A stretch of DNA of 64,000 nucleotides from an uncultured Bacteroides sp. (GCF_958445495.1 NZ_CAUCSQ010000009.1:1-64000); one strand, 5' to 3'; shown: positions 27,820 to 37,141, counted from the first letter of the stretch. Notes: generated by a model from the sequence alone, not told the origin. Program-made: numbers and translations.

Positions 27820-28182
27820 TTATTTGTTTGAATCGGTTAAAAATAAATTGGCGAGGAAGTTCACCATCGGCGAAATGATGAGCTGCTTGCGGAAAATAAT
27901 GACAAGGGCTATGAGTAGGACGTTAATGCCGGCTATAATGGCAAAGCTCGCCATGAGCCCGCCTACCAATGGCTCCAGGATATAGGCTAAAGCGAAAAGC
28001 AGGTAAAACAGGGCCACCATGCCTAAGATAATAAGTACTAATATCATGATTAACGTTGAAAACAAGATAGTCAGCTTTTCCGTTAATTCCAATTTGGTGT
28101 ATTCTTTTTGAAGTTCCAGATATTTTTTGAACTCGAAAAATAACTGCTGGAAATTTTCAATGCTCTTATCGTCTGCAAACAT
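27820..28182 (-). CDS. Phage-holin-family (DUF1469-like) membrane protein
   Basis: 120 aa. An N-terminal amphipathic region (FKKYLELQKEYTKLELTEKL) precedes two long hydrophobic helices (about residues 36-65 and 72-100) split by a short polar turn. This is the layout of the putative actinobacterial holin-X/YqjE-like family, which despite the name is chromosomal and linked to envelope stress. There are no other phage genes here. Encoded between ytxH and the 85-aa gene. Confidence 0.75.
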   Translation of the reverse strand: MFADDKSIENFQQLFFEFKKYLELQKEYTKLELTEKLTILFSTLIMILVLIILGMVALFYLLFALAYILEPLVGGLMASFAIIAGINVLLIALVIIFRKQLIISPMVNFLANLFLTDSNK

Positions 28183-28213
28183 GGCCGCTCTGTTTTAAAA
28201 TCCTTTTAATCAC

Positions 28214-28423
28214 TTACTCTGCTATTTCGCCTTTCATCTCGGCTGCAATCTCGTCAACGAGATTTTCCATTTCACTGCGGTTTAGCTTGATTCCTTTTTT
28301 ACGGAGAATCTCGGCGATTTTATGACGGGTATCCTCTCCCTTTTCAGGAGCAAATAAAATACCAAGGGCTGCGCCTACGGCCGCACCACCCAAAAAAGCT
28401 GCTAATACATTCAATCCTTTCAT
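28214..28423 (-). CDS. YtxH domain-containing protein
   Basis: 69 aa. The N-terminal Gly/Ala-rich hydrophobic segment GGAAVGAALGILFAPEKGEDTR is the YtxH signature (a membrane helix ending in the LFAPEKG motif), followed by an amphipathic tail. General-stress proteins of Gram-positives carry the same domain. First gene of the minus-strand operon, with a promoter box at 28451-28458. Confidence 0.9.
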   Translation of the reverse strand: MKGLNVLAAFLGGAAVGAALGILFAPEKGEDTRHKIAEILRKKGIKLNRSEMENLVDEIAAEMKGEIAE

Positions 28424-28450
28424 AATATATAATGTTTAAATATGATACAA

Positions 28451-28458
28451 CAAATATA
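28451..28458 (-). promoter_or_regulatory. -7 box of the ytxH operon
   Basis: CAAATATA on the + strand reads TATATTTG on the minus strand, an exact match to the Bacteroides -7 consensus TAnnTTTG, 28 bases upstream of the ytxH start. No convincing -33 TTTG is seen at the right spacing. Confidence 0.6.
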
Positions 28459-28582
28459 ACATTTTTCTTGAAAGGTTGTTCGGCAATACCGAAAAAAGTA
28501 TGCAGTTTTATGATTCTTTTTTTCTTTTGCGGTTTAATCTTATTTAACTGCCTTTCGGAGCCGGTCAATGACGCTTTAAACG

Positions 28583-28590
28583 TACTTTTG
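28583..28590 (+). promoter_or_regulatory. -7 box ahead of the SPOR lipoprotein gene
   Basis: TACTTTTG fits TAnnTTTG and lies about 167 bases upstream of the SPOR gene start, giving a long 5' leader. The -33 element is not clear. The 333-base gap between the divergent ytxH and SPOR genes holds nothing else I can support. Confidence 0.5.
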
Positions 28591-28756
28591 TCATTTCTAT
28601 GGTGAACAACCGGAACATAACGGGTATTAGGACTGTTTAATGTGTTTTTTCACCGGATTTCTTTGCCGGATGATAAAAATTCTATTATTTTGTTGCCCGA
28701 AACAGAATGCTGACAGGCAAGAACGTGAATTATTAATTAAAACAGAGTATAGGAAT

Positions 28757-29269
28757 ATGAGAAAATTGGTTGTATTAGGAATGGGAGTTTGCTTGATGCT
28801 TGCATTTGCATCTTGTAAATCCAGCGAAAGCGCCTATAAGAAAGCTTATGAGAAAGCAAAACAACAAGAACTGGCGGAACCTCAGGTGGAAGCTCCTGTG
28901 GAAGTGACTCCGGTGGTTGCGCCTCCCGTGGTTACGGCTCCCGTGACGGAAGCGCCCAAGGTGGCAGATACATCCGGTATTCGTGAGGAAAAGGTTACGG
29001 TCGTTTCCGGTAATGACGGATTGAAAGATTATAGCGTGGTGGCAGGCAGTTTCGGTGTAAAGGCGAATGCGGACGGATTGAAGGAATGGCTGGACGCCCA
29101 GGGTTACCAGGCTACTATCGCGTTTAATGCAGAGAAGGCGATGTATCGTGTGATAGTCAGCTCGTTTACGGATAAGGCTGCCGCTGCCGAGGCGCGTGAC
29201 GCTTTCAAGGCTAAATATCCGAACCGTTCGGATTTCCAGGGCGCATGGCTGCTCTATCGCGTATATTGA
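28757..29269 (+). CDS. SPOR domain lipoprotein
   Basis: 170 aa from ATG 28757. The start gives a lipoprotein signal (RKLVVLGMGVCLMLAFASC, lipobox Cys about residue 19); an upstream in-frame ATG at 28640 lacks this sense. A Pro/Val/Ala-rich linker (residues 40-75) leads to a C-terminal SPOR domain (YSVVAGSFGVKANADGLKEW to AWLLYRVY). SPOR domains bind denuded glycan strands at septa, so it probably acts in cell division or envelope upkeep. Followed by a strong terminator. Confidence 0.9.
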   Translation: MRKLVVLGMGVCLMLAFASCKSSESAYKKAYEKAKQQELAEPQVEAPVEVTPVVAPPVVTAPVTEAPKVADTSGIREEKVTVVSGNDGLKDYSVVAGSFGVKANADGLKEWLDAQGYQATIAFNAEKAMYRVIVSSFTDKAAAAEARDAFKAKYPNRSDFQGAWLLYRVY

Positions 29270-29326
29270 TTTCTTTTTGGTAATATATTATATGGGAAAG
29301 AACAAACGTTTTTTCCGGATAAGAAG

Positions 29327-29354
29327 GCGGTAACTGGGAAGTTACCGCTTTTTT
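29327..29354 (+). terminator. Intrinsic terminator of the SPOR gene
   Basis: A 9-bp perfect stem, GCGGTAACT (29327-29335) and AGTTACCGC (29340-29348), with a GGGA loop, followed by TTTTTTATT. It separates the SPOR gene from the sulfation operon. Confidence 0.9.
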
Positions 29355-29454
29355 ATTGTACGGTGGAGGTGTTCGCCTATTTAGATATTTTTATTATTCT
29401 ACTAAAAGAAGTTATAAATGTTTGCGAGGAAACTTTTATAGGGAATAAAGTTTT

Positions 29455-29462
29455 TACTTTTG
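29455..29462 (+). promoter_or_regulatory. -7 box of the sulfation operon
   Basis: TACTTTTG matches TAnnTTTG and lies 63 bases before the cysQ start. The -33 position has only an AT-rich weak match (TTTT at 29434). With no other break than short gaps until 37115, it probably drives all seven genes. Confidence 0.6.
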
Positions 29463-29524
29463 TCAACTCTTAAGTTAGAAGAATTATAGCCTTTATATCA
29501 ATGAGGTATTAATTAAGGAATTAA

Positions 29525-30349
29525 ATGGAACAGAAATATGTAACAAATGCTATTGACGCGGCATTGAAGGCAGGTGAAAAAATACTTTCTATTTATAATG
29601 ACCCGGCATCGGATTTCGGGATAGAGAGAAAGGCTGATAATTCTCCTCTGACGATAGCTGACCGGAAAGCGCACGAAACGATTGTCGCTGTCTTGAATGA
29701 TACTCCTTTCCCGGTTCTTAGTGAAGAAGGAAAGTCGCAGGATTATGAAGTCCGCCGTAAATGGGAAGTATTGTGGATTGTAGACCCTCTGGACGGAACG
29801 AAGGAATTTATCAAACGCAATGGGGAGTTTACCGTAAACATCGCCCTGGTACGCGGTTCAAAACCTGTATTGGGGGTGATTTATGTACCTGTGAAGAGAG
29901 AGCTTTATTTTGCAGCGGAAGGTATGGGAGCCTATAAGTGTTCCGGCATAACGGAATTGGAAGAGGAAGACAGGACGTTGGCACATCTAATCGGGAGGTC
30001 GGAACGGATGCCTTTGACGGGGAACCGCGGGTGTTTTGTAATTGTCGCTTCCCGTTCGCATCTGTCGCCGGAGACGGAAGCGTATATCTCGGCTTTGAAA
30101 AAAGAACACGATAATGTCGAGCTGGTTTCGAGCGGGAGTTCCATTAAAATTTGTTTGGTTGCGGAAGGAAGTGCGGATGTCTATCCGCGTTTCGCTCCGA
30201 CGATGGAGTGGGATACGGCTGCCGGACATGCCATAGCCCGCGCCGCCGGAATGGAAGTGTACCAGGCCGGGACGGATGAGCCTTTGCGGTATAACAAGGA
30301 AGACTTGCTGAATCCCTGGTTTATCGTTGAATCCGAAAGAAAACACTAA
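29525..30349 (+). CDS. cysQ: 3'(2'),5'-bisphosphate nucleotidase CysQ
   Basis: 274 aa inositol monophosphatase-fold enzyme. Metal-binding motifs: LSEEGK near residue 61 and WIVDPLDGTKEFIKRNGEFTVNIAL near 83 (the D-P-L-D-G-T signature), and WDTAAGHAIA near 228. It hydrolyses PAP, the by-product of PAPS-dependent sulfotransfer, to AMP. Its place at the head of an operon with PAPS synthesis and a sulfotransferase makes PAP removal its clear job. The stop overlaps the next start by one base (TAATG). Confidence 0.93.
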   Translation: MEQKYVTNAIDAALKAGEKILSIYNDPASDFGIERKADNSPLTIADRKAHETIVAVLNDTPFPVLSEEGKSQDYEVRRKWEVLWIVDPLDGTKEFIKRNGEFTVNIALVRGSKPVLGVIYVPVKRELYFAAEGMGAYKCSGITELEEEDRTLAHLIGRSERMPLTGNRGCFVIVASRSHLSPETEAYISALKKEHDNVELVSSGSSIKICLVAEGSADVYPRFAPTMEWDTAAGHAIARAAGMEVYQAGTDEPLRYNKEDLLNPWFIVESERKH

Positions 30350-31914
30350 TGGATGTTTGTATGACATTTGAGATTGTATTCGTATTGTTGGTTTTATTCG
30401 GAATGGTGGCTGCCCTGGTCGCTGATAAAATGCGTCCGGGCATGGTGCTGTTCACGGTAGTGGTATTGTTTCTGTGCGCCGGCATCCTGACGCCGAAAGA
30501 GATGCTTGAGGGGTTCAGCAATAAAGGCATGATTACCGTCGCCCTGCTTTTCTTGGTAAGTGAAGGGATTCGTCAGTCCGGGACATTGGCGCAAGTGATA
30601 AAAAAACTACTCCCGCAGGGAAAAACGACAGTGTTCAAGGCGCAATTGCGCATATTGCCTTCGGTCGCCTTCATTTCCGCTTTTCTGAATAATACCCCCG
30701 TCGTGGTAATCTTTGCCCCGATTATCAAACATTGGGCGAAGTCGGTGAACCTTCCGGCGACTAAATTCCTGATTCCTCTTTCCTATGTGACTATTCTGGG
30801 TGGTATTTGTACGTTGATAGGTACTTCGACCAATCTGGTAGTGCACGGAATGGTGCTGGAAGCCGGATATGAGGGTTTCTCCATGTTTGAGCTCGGAAAG
30901 GTCGGGATTTTTATAGCCATAGCCGGCATCATCTACCTTTTTCTTTTTTCGAAGCGCCTTTTGCCGGATGCGCGTCCTGATACTACCGTGCCGGACGAAG
31001 AGATGGAAGAAGGGGAGAAGCTGCATCGGGTGGAAGCGGTGCTGGGAGCCCGTTTTCCCGGCATAAACAAGAAATTGAGCGATTTTAACTTCCAGCGTCA
31101 TTACGGTGCGGAGGTGAAAGAGATAAAGACACGCAGCGGACAACGGTACGTGACAAACCTGAACGATGTGGTGCTTCGGGAAGGGGATACGCTGGTAGTG
31201 ATGGCGGACGACACATTTATTCCCACATGGGGAGAGTCTTCCGTATTCGTGCTGTTGACTAACGGGAATGACCCCGATACCACCGGAAAGAAAAAGCGCT
31301 GGCTGGCATTGATACTTCTGGTATTGATGATTGTGGGCGCGACGGTGGGAGAGCTTCCGGTTGTCAGGGAACTGTTTCCGGATATAAAGCTGGACATGTT
31401 TTTCTTTGTTTCCATCACTACGATTATAATGGCGTGGACCAACCTTTTCCCCGCCCGGAAATATACGAAATACATTTCCTGGGACATCTTGATAACTATC
31501 GCCTGTGCGTTCGCCATCAGTAAGGCAATGGTAAATTCCGGGGTGGCGGACTGCGTTGCCGGGTTTATCATCGGCTTGAGTGACGATTACGGGCCCCACG
31601 TCCTGCTTGCCATGTTGTTTGTCATCACGAACCTGTTTACAGAACTGGTTACGAATAATGCGGCAGCAGCCCTGGCTTTTCCTTTGGCGTTGTCCATCTC
31701 CACACAGTTGGGAGTAAGTCCGACTCCTTTCTTTGTCGTGATTTGCATGGCTGCCTCCGCCAGTTTTTCTACACCTATCGGCTATCAGACGAATCTGATT
31801 GTGCAAGGTATCGGTAACTACAAATTTACGGATTTCGTGCGTATCGGTTTGCCTCTCAATATTATAACCTTTTTGATTTCTATCATTCTGGTCCCGATAA
31901 TCTGGAACTTTTAA
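30349..31914 (+). CDS. SLC13-family permease with RCK_C domain (putative sulfate uptake)
   Basis: 521 aa. Two blocks of membrane helices (CitMHS/Na-sulfate symporter type) flank one cytoplasmic TrkA-C domain at about residues 220-305 (HYGAEVKEIKTRSG to EGDTLVVMADD). Family blocks are AFLNNTPVVVIFAPI and LIGTSTNLVVHG in the first half, and TNNAAAALAFPLA and TPIGYQTNLIVQG in the second, with the SNT motif variants. In this operon it most likely imports sulfate. Many relatives carry two RCK_C domains; I see one. Confidence 0.82.
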   Translation: MDVCMTFEIVFVLLVLFGMVAALVADKMRPGMVLFTVVVLFLCAGILTPKEMLEGFSNKGMITVALLFLVSEGIRQSGTLAQVIKKLLPQGKTTVFKAQLRILPSVAFISAFLNNTPVVVIFAPIIKHWAKSVNLPATKFLIPLSYVTILGGICTLIGTSTNLVVHGMVLEAGYEGFSMFELGKVGIFIAIAGIIYLFLFSKRLLPDARPDTTVPDEEMEEGEKLHRVEAVLGARFPGINKKLSDFNFQRHYGAEVKEIKTRSGQRYVTNLNDVVLREGDTLVVMADDTFIPTWGESSVFVLLTNGNDPDTTGKKKRWLALILLVLMIVGATVGELPVVRELFPDIKLDMFFFVSITTIIMAWTNLFPARKYTKYISWDILITIACAFAISKAMVNSGVADCVAGFIIGLSDDYGPHVLLAMLFVITNLFTELVTNNAAAALAFPLALSISTQLGVSPTPFFVVICMAASASFSTPIGYQTNLIVQGIGNYKFTDFVRIGLPLNIITFLISIILVPIIWNF

Positions 31915-31929
31915 TAAATGGATTTGTAA

Positions 31930-32538
31930 ATGGAAGAAAATAATCATATATATCCTATCTTTGACCGTATGATGACGCGGCGAGATAAAGAAGAACTTTT
32001 AGGACAGCACAGTGTCATGATTTGGTTTACCGGCTTGAGCGGTTCGGGAAAGAGCACGATTGCCATTGCGCTGGAGCGTGAACTTCATAAGCGGGGATTT
32101 CTTTGCCGCATTCTGGACGGCGATAATATCCGCAGCGGCATCAATAACAATCTGGGATTTTCGGAAGCCGACCGGGTGGAGAATATCCGGCGCATCGCGG
32201 AGGTTTCCAAGCTGTTCCTGGACAGCGGCATCATTACGATTGCCGCGTTTATCAGTCCGAACAACGATATCAGGGAGATGGCGGCGGATATTATCGGAAA
32301 GGAAGATTTCCTGGAAATTTTCGTGAGTACTCCGCTGGAAGAATGTGAGAAGCGCGACGTGAAAGGGCTTTACGCCAAAGCACGGAAAGGGGAAATACCG
32401 AATTTTACCGGCATTTCCGCGCCGTTTGAGGTGCCTGAACACCCGGCGCTGGCGCTGGATACTTCCAGGATAAGCCTGGAAGAGTCGGTGAACCGTTTGC
32501 TGGAGCTCGTTTTGCCCAAAGTAAAGAGTATAAAATGA
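31930..32538 (+). CDS. cysC: Adenylylsulfate kinase CysC
   Basis: 202 aa. P-loop WFTGLSGSGKSTIA near residue 32, then LDGDNIRSGINNNLGFSEADRVENIRR, the APS-kinase substrate block, and IFVSTPLEECEKRDVKGLYAKAR. It phosphorylates APS to PAPS. Length is normal. Together with cysD and cysN, it completes sulfate activation. Start 15 bases after the permease. Confidence 0.96.
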   Translation: MEENNHIYPIFDRMMTRRDKEELLGQHSVMIWFTGLSGSGKSTIAIALERELHKRGFLCRILDGDNIRSGINNNLGFSEADRVENIRRIAEVSKLFLDSGIITIAAFISPNNDIREMAADIIGKEDFLEIFVSTPLEECEKRDVKGLYAKARKGEIPNFTGISAPFEVPEHPALALDTSRISLEESVNRLLELVLPKVKSIK

Positions 32539-32612
32539 AGAATGAGGGATTCAGTGCCGGCAGACAGTTTGCCGCGCAGGTTCGTAATCTGTGATTCGTA
32601 ATTTCAAAAATA

Positions 32613-33521
32613 ATGGAAGAGTATAAATTAAGCCACTTGAAAGAACTCGAAGCAGAGTCTATTCACATTATCCGCGAGGTGGCGGCGGAGTTTGAAAATC
32701 CGGTGATGCTTTACAGTATCGGAAAAGATTCTTCAGTGATGGTGCGCTTGGCTGAAAAAGCGTTTTATCCGGGTAAAGTGCCGTTTCCATTAATGCATAT
32801 CGATTCGAAATGGAAATTTAAGGAGATGATTCAGTTCCGTGACGAATATGCCGAGAAATACGGCTGGAACCTAATCGTGGAAAGTAACATGGAAGCGTTC
32901 CGTGCCGGGGTGGGTCCTTTTACGCACGGGAGCAAGGTGCATACGGATTTGATGAAAACACAGGCGTTGCTTCATGCGCTGGATAAATATAAGTTTGACG
33001 CTGCATTCGGCGGCGCTCGCCGTGACGAGGAAAAATCGCGTGCGAAAGAGCGTATCTTTTCTTTCCGGGACAAGTTCCACCAGTGGGATCCGAAGAACCA
33101 GCGTCCGGAACTGTGGGACATTTATAACGCCCGTGTGCATAAGGGAGAGAGCATCCGGGTGTTTCCGTTGAGCAATTGGACGGAGTTGGATATCTGGCAG
33201 TACATCCGTCTGGAGAATATCCCGATTGTCCCGTTGTATTATGCGAAGGAGCGTCCGGTGGTACGGATAGACGGCAACCTGATTATGGCGGACGACGACC
33301 GTTTGCCGGAGAAATACCGTGACCAGATTGAAATGAAGACGGTGCGTTTCCGCACGTTGGGCTGCTGGCCGCTGACCGGGGCCGTGGAAAGCAACGCTTC
33401 TACGATTGAGGAGATTGTGGAGGAGATGATGACTACCACCAAGAGCGAACGTACGACCCGTGTGATTGATTTCGACCAGGACGCGAGCATGGAACAGAAG
33501 AAACGTGAAGGATACTTTTAA
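32613..33521 (+). CDS. cysD: Sulfate adenylyltransferase subunit 2 CysD
   Basis: 302 aa. N-type ATP pyrophosphatase fold with the PP-loop variant YSIGKDSSVMVRLAEKAFYPG near residue 35, AFGGARRDEEKSRAKERIFSFRD near 131, and RTLGCWPLTGAVES near 247. It adenylates sulfate to APS, driven by the GTPase CysN. Separated from cysC by 74 bases of sequence with no visible element, and from cysN by 10. Confidence 0.97.
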   Translation: MEEYKLSHLKELEAESIHIIREVAAEFENPVMLYSIGKDSSVMVRLAEKAFYPGKVPFPLMHIDSKWKFKEMIQFRDEYAEKYGWNLIVESNMEAFRAGVGPFTHGSKVHTDLMKTQALLHALDKYKFDAAFGGARRDEEKSRAKERIFSFRDKFHQWDPKNQRPELWDIYNARVHKGESIRVFPLSNWTELDIWQYIRLENIPIVPLYYAKERPVVRIDGNLIMADDDRLPEKYRDQIEMKTVRFRTLGCWPLTGAVESNASTIEEIVEEMMTTTKSERTTRVIDFDQDASMEQKKREGYF

Positions 33522-33531
33522 TTAGTTGGCA

Positions 33532-34989
33532 ATGGATAATAAATTGGATATAAAGGCATTTCTGGATAAGGATGAACAGAAAGACTTGTTAAGGCTGTTG
33601 ACCGCCGGTTCGGTAGATGACGGGAAATCTACGTTGATTGGGCGTTTGCTGTTCGACAGCAAGAAATTGTATGAAGACCAGTTGGATGCGTTGGAACGCG
33701 ACAGCAAGCGTGTGGGCAACGCGGGTGAACATATCGACTACGCCTTGTTGCTTGACGGCTTGAAGGCCGAGCGTGAGCAGGGGATTACGATTGATGTGGC
33801 TTACCGCTATTTTTCTACTAACGGCCGTAAATTTATTATTGCGGACACTCCGGGACATGAGCAATATACGCGCAATATGATTACCGGCGGTTCTACGGCG
33901 AACCTGGCGATTATACTGGTAGACGCCCGTACGGGAGTGATTACCCAGACCCGCCGCCATACGTTCCTGGTTTCTTTGCTGGGGATTAAGCATGTCGTGT
34001 TGGCAGTCAACAAGATGGATTTGGTAGATTTCTCGGAAGAACGCTTTAATGAGATTGTGGCGGATTATAAACGGTTTGTGTCTCCGTTGGGAATCCCCGA
34101 TGTGAATTGTATCCCGCTTTCGGCGTTGGACGGGGATAATGTGGTGGAGAAGTCGGAACGTACTTTGTGGTATGAAGGGCCTTCTCTGCTGGATTTCCTT
34201 GAGACCGTGCACATTGACAACGACCATAATTTCGAAGATTTCCGTTTCCCGGTGCAGTATGTGTTGCGCCCGAACCTGGATTTCAGAGGCTTCTGCGGGA
34301 AAGTGGCTTCAGGGATTGTCCGTAAGGGGGATACGGTGATGGCGCTTCCTTCGGGAAAGACTTCCAAGGTGAAGAGCATCGTGACGTATGACGGGGAGCT
34401 GGAATATGCTTTTCCGCCGCAGTCCGTTACGTTGACGCTGGAAGATGAAATCGACGTTTCCCGTGGCGAGATGCTGGTACATCCGGACAACCTGCCGACG
34501 GTTGACCGCAATTTTGAGGCGATGATGGTATGGATGGACGAAGAACCGATGGATGTTAATAAATCATTCTTCATCAAACAGACCACCAACCTGAGCCGGA
34601 CCCGTATCGATGCGATTAAGTATAAGGTGGATGTGAACACGATGGAACACCTTTCCTTGGAAAACGGGCGGTTGACGGGAGAGACTCTGCCTTTGCAGTT
34701 GAATCAAATCGCCCGTGTGGTGCTGACGACAGCAAAAGAATTGTTCTTCGATTCTTACAAGAAAAACAAATCTTGCGGCTCGTTTATCCTGATTGACCCG
34801 ATTACCAACAATACTTCGGCTGTGGGTATGATTATCGGCCGGGTGGAGATGAAGGATATGAATGATGCGGACGATATTCCGGTATTGGACTTGCCGAAAC
34901 TGGGGATTGCTCCGGAACATTACGGGGCGGTCGAGAAAGCCGTGAAGGAGCTGGAACGTCAGGGAATCGCGGTCAAGGTGGTTAAATGA
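33532..34989 (+). CDS. cysN: Sulfate adenylyltransferase subunit 1 (GTPase) CysN
   Basis: 485 aa from ATG 33532. EF-Tu-like GTPase: GSVDDGKST (P-loop), EQGITIDVAYRYF (switch I), DTPGHEQYTRNM (G3), NKMDLVDF (G4), and SAL near 200 (G5), followed by the beta-barrel domains. It couples GTP hydrolysis to APS formation by CysD. No fused CysC domain, matching the separate cysC gene. Confidence 0.96.
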   Translation: MDNKLDIKAFLDKDEQKDLLRLLTAGSVDDGKSTLIGRLLFDSKKLYEDQLDALERDSKRVGNAGEHIDYALLLDGLKAEREQGITIDVAYRYFSTNGRKFIIADTPGHEQYTRNMITGGSTANLAIILVDARTGVITQTRRHTFLVSLLGIKHVVLAVNKMDLVDFSEERFNEIVADYKRFVSPLGIPDVNCIPLSALDGDNVVEKSERTLWYEGPSLLDFLETVHIDNDHNFEDFRFPVQYVLRPNLDFRGFCGKVASGIVRKGDTVMALPSGKTSKVKSIVTYDGELEYAFPPQSVTLTLEDEIDVSRGEMLVHPDNLPTVDRNFEAMMVWMDEEPMDVNKSFFIKQTTNLSRTRIDAIKYKVDVNTMEHLSLENGRLTGETLPLQLNQIARVVLTTAKELFFDSYKKNKSCGSFILIDPITNNTSAVGMIIGRVEMKDMNDADDIPVLDLPKLGIAPEHYGAVEKAVKELERQGIAVKVVK

Positions 34990-35021
34990 TAACGTAAATC
35001 ATAATTCATAAATCAAGAAAA

Positions 35022-36128
35022 GTGGGATTACTCGAATTTAACAAGCTTCCGATTAATACATTGGTCGGCGCCGACTGGAAGACCTTCCGGGCTATCACTT
35101 CCGGTCGTGAGATTGATGCGGCTTATAAGGGCAAGTACCGGTTGACGAAAGCCGTGTGTCGCTTGCTTTCACCGTTGGCTTCCCTGCAGGACAAACGTTA
35201 CGGGAAATTGCTGGCAGACCGGCCGCTGGAACATGACCCGGTATTTATTCTGGGACACTGGAGAAGCGGGACGACGTTTGTGCACAACGTTTTCTCTTGC
35301 GACAAGCATTTCGGCTACAACACGACTTACCAGACTGTGTTTCCTCACCTGATGATGTGGGGGCAGCCCTTTTTCAAGAAGAACATGAGCTGGCTGATGC
35401 CGGATAAGCGTCCGACGGACAATATGGAACTGGCGGTAGACCTTCCGCAGGAAGAGGAGTTCGCTTTGGCGAACATGATGCCTTATACGTATTATAATTT
35501 CTGGTTTCTTCCGAAATACCAACAGGAATATGCTGACAAGTATTTGCTGTTTGACGATATTACGGATGAGGAGCTGAAAGTGTTCGAGGAGGTGTTTACC
35601 AAATTAATCAAGATATCTTTGTGGAATACGCACGGCACGCAGTTCCTCAGCAAAAATCCGCCGCATACGGGACGGGTGAAGGAGTTGGTGAAGATGTTCC
35701 CGAACGCCAAGTTCATTTATCTGATGCGCAATCCGTACACCGTGTTCGAGTCTACGCGCAGTTTTTTTACAAATACGATTCAGCCGTTGAAACTTCAGGA
35801 TATCAGCAATGAACAATTGGAGGAAAATATCCTTTCTATTTATGCGAAGCTCTACCACAAGTATGAGTCGGACAAGAAATTCATTCCGGAAGGGAACCTG
35901 AAAGAAGTGAAGTTCGAGGATTTCGAGGCAGATGCGATGGGAATGACGGAGGATATTTACAGGTCGTTGTCCATCCCCGGATTTGCGGAGGCATGCGGAG
36001 ATATCGAGAAGTATGTCGGTGGTAAGAAGGGATATAAAAAGAATAAGTATAAATATGACGACCGCACCATCCGGCTGGTGGAGGAAAATTGGGGATTTGC
36101 CCTGAAACAATGGAATTATAATTTATAA
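35022..36128 (+). CDS. PAPS-dependent sulfotransferase (candidate steroid sulfotransferase)
   Basis: 368 aa from GTG 35022. The 5'-phosphosulfate loop is PVFILGHWRSGTTFVH at residues 73-88, and the 3'-phosphate block FIYLMRNPYTVFESTRSFF is near 228. Cytosolic, no signal or membrane segment, so a small-molecule or intracellular acceptor is likely. Gene order around cysD-cysN matches what I recall of B. thetaiotaomicron BT0416, reported in 2022 to sulfonate cholesterol and related steroids; orthology is inferred from context and not checked by alignment. GTG start follows cysN by 32 bases. Confidence 0.87.
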   Translation: MGLLEFNKLPINTLVGADWKTFRAITSGREIDAAYKGKYRLTKAVCRLLSPLASLQDKRYGKLLADRPLEHDPVFILGHWRSGTTFVHNVFSCDKHFGYNTTYQTVFPHLMMWGQPFFKKNMSWLMPDKRPTDNMELAVDLPQEEEFALANMMPYTYYNFWFLPKYQQEYADKYLLFDDITDEELKVFEEVFTKLIKISLWNTHGTQFLSKNPPHTGRVKELVKMFPNAKFIYLMRNPYTVFESTRSFFTNTIQPLKLQDISNEQLEENILSIYAKLYHKYESDKKFIPEGNLKEVKFEDFEADAMGMTEDIYRSLSIPGFAEACGDIEKYVGGKKGYKKNKYKYDDRTIRLVEENWGFALKQWNYNL

Positions 36129-36146
36129 AAGAAAGGAAAGGTATTA

Positions 36147-37115
36147 ATGGTTCGGAAGATTGTTCATCGCCTGTTGATGACAGGTTTTGCGGCATTTGTT
36201 TCTTCTTTGTCTGTGACGGCGCAGCATAAAGTGGAAATGTTTCCTTTTGGAGACATGGACCAGTGGGTGGACCGCCAGATAAAGGAATCGGGAATTATCG
36301 GGGGGAACACGAAGAATGTGTATGAGATTGCTCCTACGGCTGTAATTAAAGGCGACCAGGTTTATAAGAACATGGGAGGGTCGCCGTGGGGGACTTCGAA
36401 TGTGATGGCGAAAGTGGCGGGCATCACCAAGACGAATACTTCCGTTTTTCCCGAAAAGAGGGGCGACGGCTATTGCGCGCGGCTGGATACGCGCATGGAG
36501 AGCGTGAAGGTGCTGGGACTGGTGAATATTACGGTACTGGCGGCGGGCTCTATTTTCACCGGTTCGGTGCATGAACCGATTAAAGGAACCAAGAATCCGC
36601 AGAAGATGTTGCAGTGCGGTGTGCCGTTTACCAAAAAGCCGGTCGCTCTTCAGTTCGATTATAAAGTGAAGATGTCTGACAGGCAGAACCGCATCCGGGC
36701 TACGGGATTCAGCAGAATCACCGACGTTCCCGGCAAGGATTATCCGGCGGCAATCCTTTTTCTGCAGAAACGGTGGGAAGACGCCGAAGGCAATGTTTTC
36801 GCGAAACGTATCGGGACAATGGTGACTTATTATTACCATTCTACCGACTGGAAGAATAATGTCTCGTATGAGATTATGTACGGGGATATTACAGGCCGTC
36901 CCGAATACAAGGCGCACATGATGCGGTTGCAGGTGACCGAAAATTATACGGTAAACAGCAAGGGGGAAAGCGTACCCATCCATGAAGTGGCATGGGGAAA
37001 TGAGGACGATGTGCCGACACATATATACATACAGTTTACGTCTAGCCACGGAGGGGCTTATGTCGGTTCTCCGGGCAACTCGCTGTGGGTTGATAACGTG
37101 AAGCTGGTTTATTAG
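36147..37115 (+). CDS. Secreted PCMD-domain-like protein
   Basis: 322 aa. Sec signal peptide at residues 1-26 (LLMTGFAAFVSSLSVTAQ) with no lipobox Cys, so probably periplasmic or secreted. The body (GNTKNVYEIAPTA, SNVMAKVAGI, ARLDTRMESVKVLG, SIFTGSV, GSPGNSLWVDNVKLVY) follows the PCMD (putative carbohydrate metabolism) beta-sandwich pattern of Bacteroides. It starts 18 bases after the sulfotransferase and is closed by a terminator, so it belongs to the operon. Role unknown; binding or handling of the sulfonated product outside the cytoplasm is a guess. Confidence 0.75.
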   Translation: MVRKIVHRLLMTGFAAFVSSLSVTAQHKVEMFPFGDMDQWVDRQIKESGIIGGNTKNVYEIAPTAVIKGDQVYKNMGGSPWGTSNVMAKVAGITKTNTSVFPEKRGDGYCARLDTRMESVKVLGLVNITVLAAGSIFTGSVHEPIKGTKNPQKMLQCGVPFTKKPVALQFDYKVKMSDRQNRIRATGFSRITDVPGKDYPAAILFLQKRWEDAEGNVFAKRIGTMVTYYYHSTDWKNNVSYEIMYGDITGRPEYKAHMMRLQVTENYTVNSKGESVPIHEVAWGNEDDVPTHIYIQFTSSHGGAYVGSPGNSLWVDNVKLVY

Positions 37116-37141
37116 CCGCATGATTGCATCGGCAAGAGAAG

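Noticed and set aside
27820..28182. Prophage signal from the holin-like gene
   Set aside because: The YtxH/holin-like/85-aa set is a normal chromosomal stress operon; no capsid, tail or integrase genes nearby.
30607..31947. 446-codon open frame on the minus strand opposite the SLC13 permease
   Set aside because: His/Arg/Gln-rich nonsense with no motif; a shadow of the clearly real permease on the other strand.
36144..37121. 325-codon minus-strand frame opposite the PCMD-like gene
   Set aside because: The + strand frame has a signal peptide and operon spacing; the minus frame has neither.
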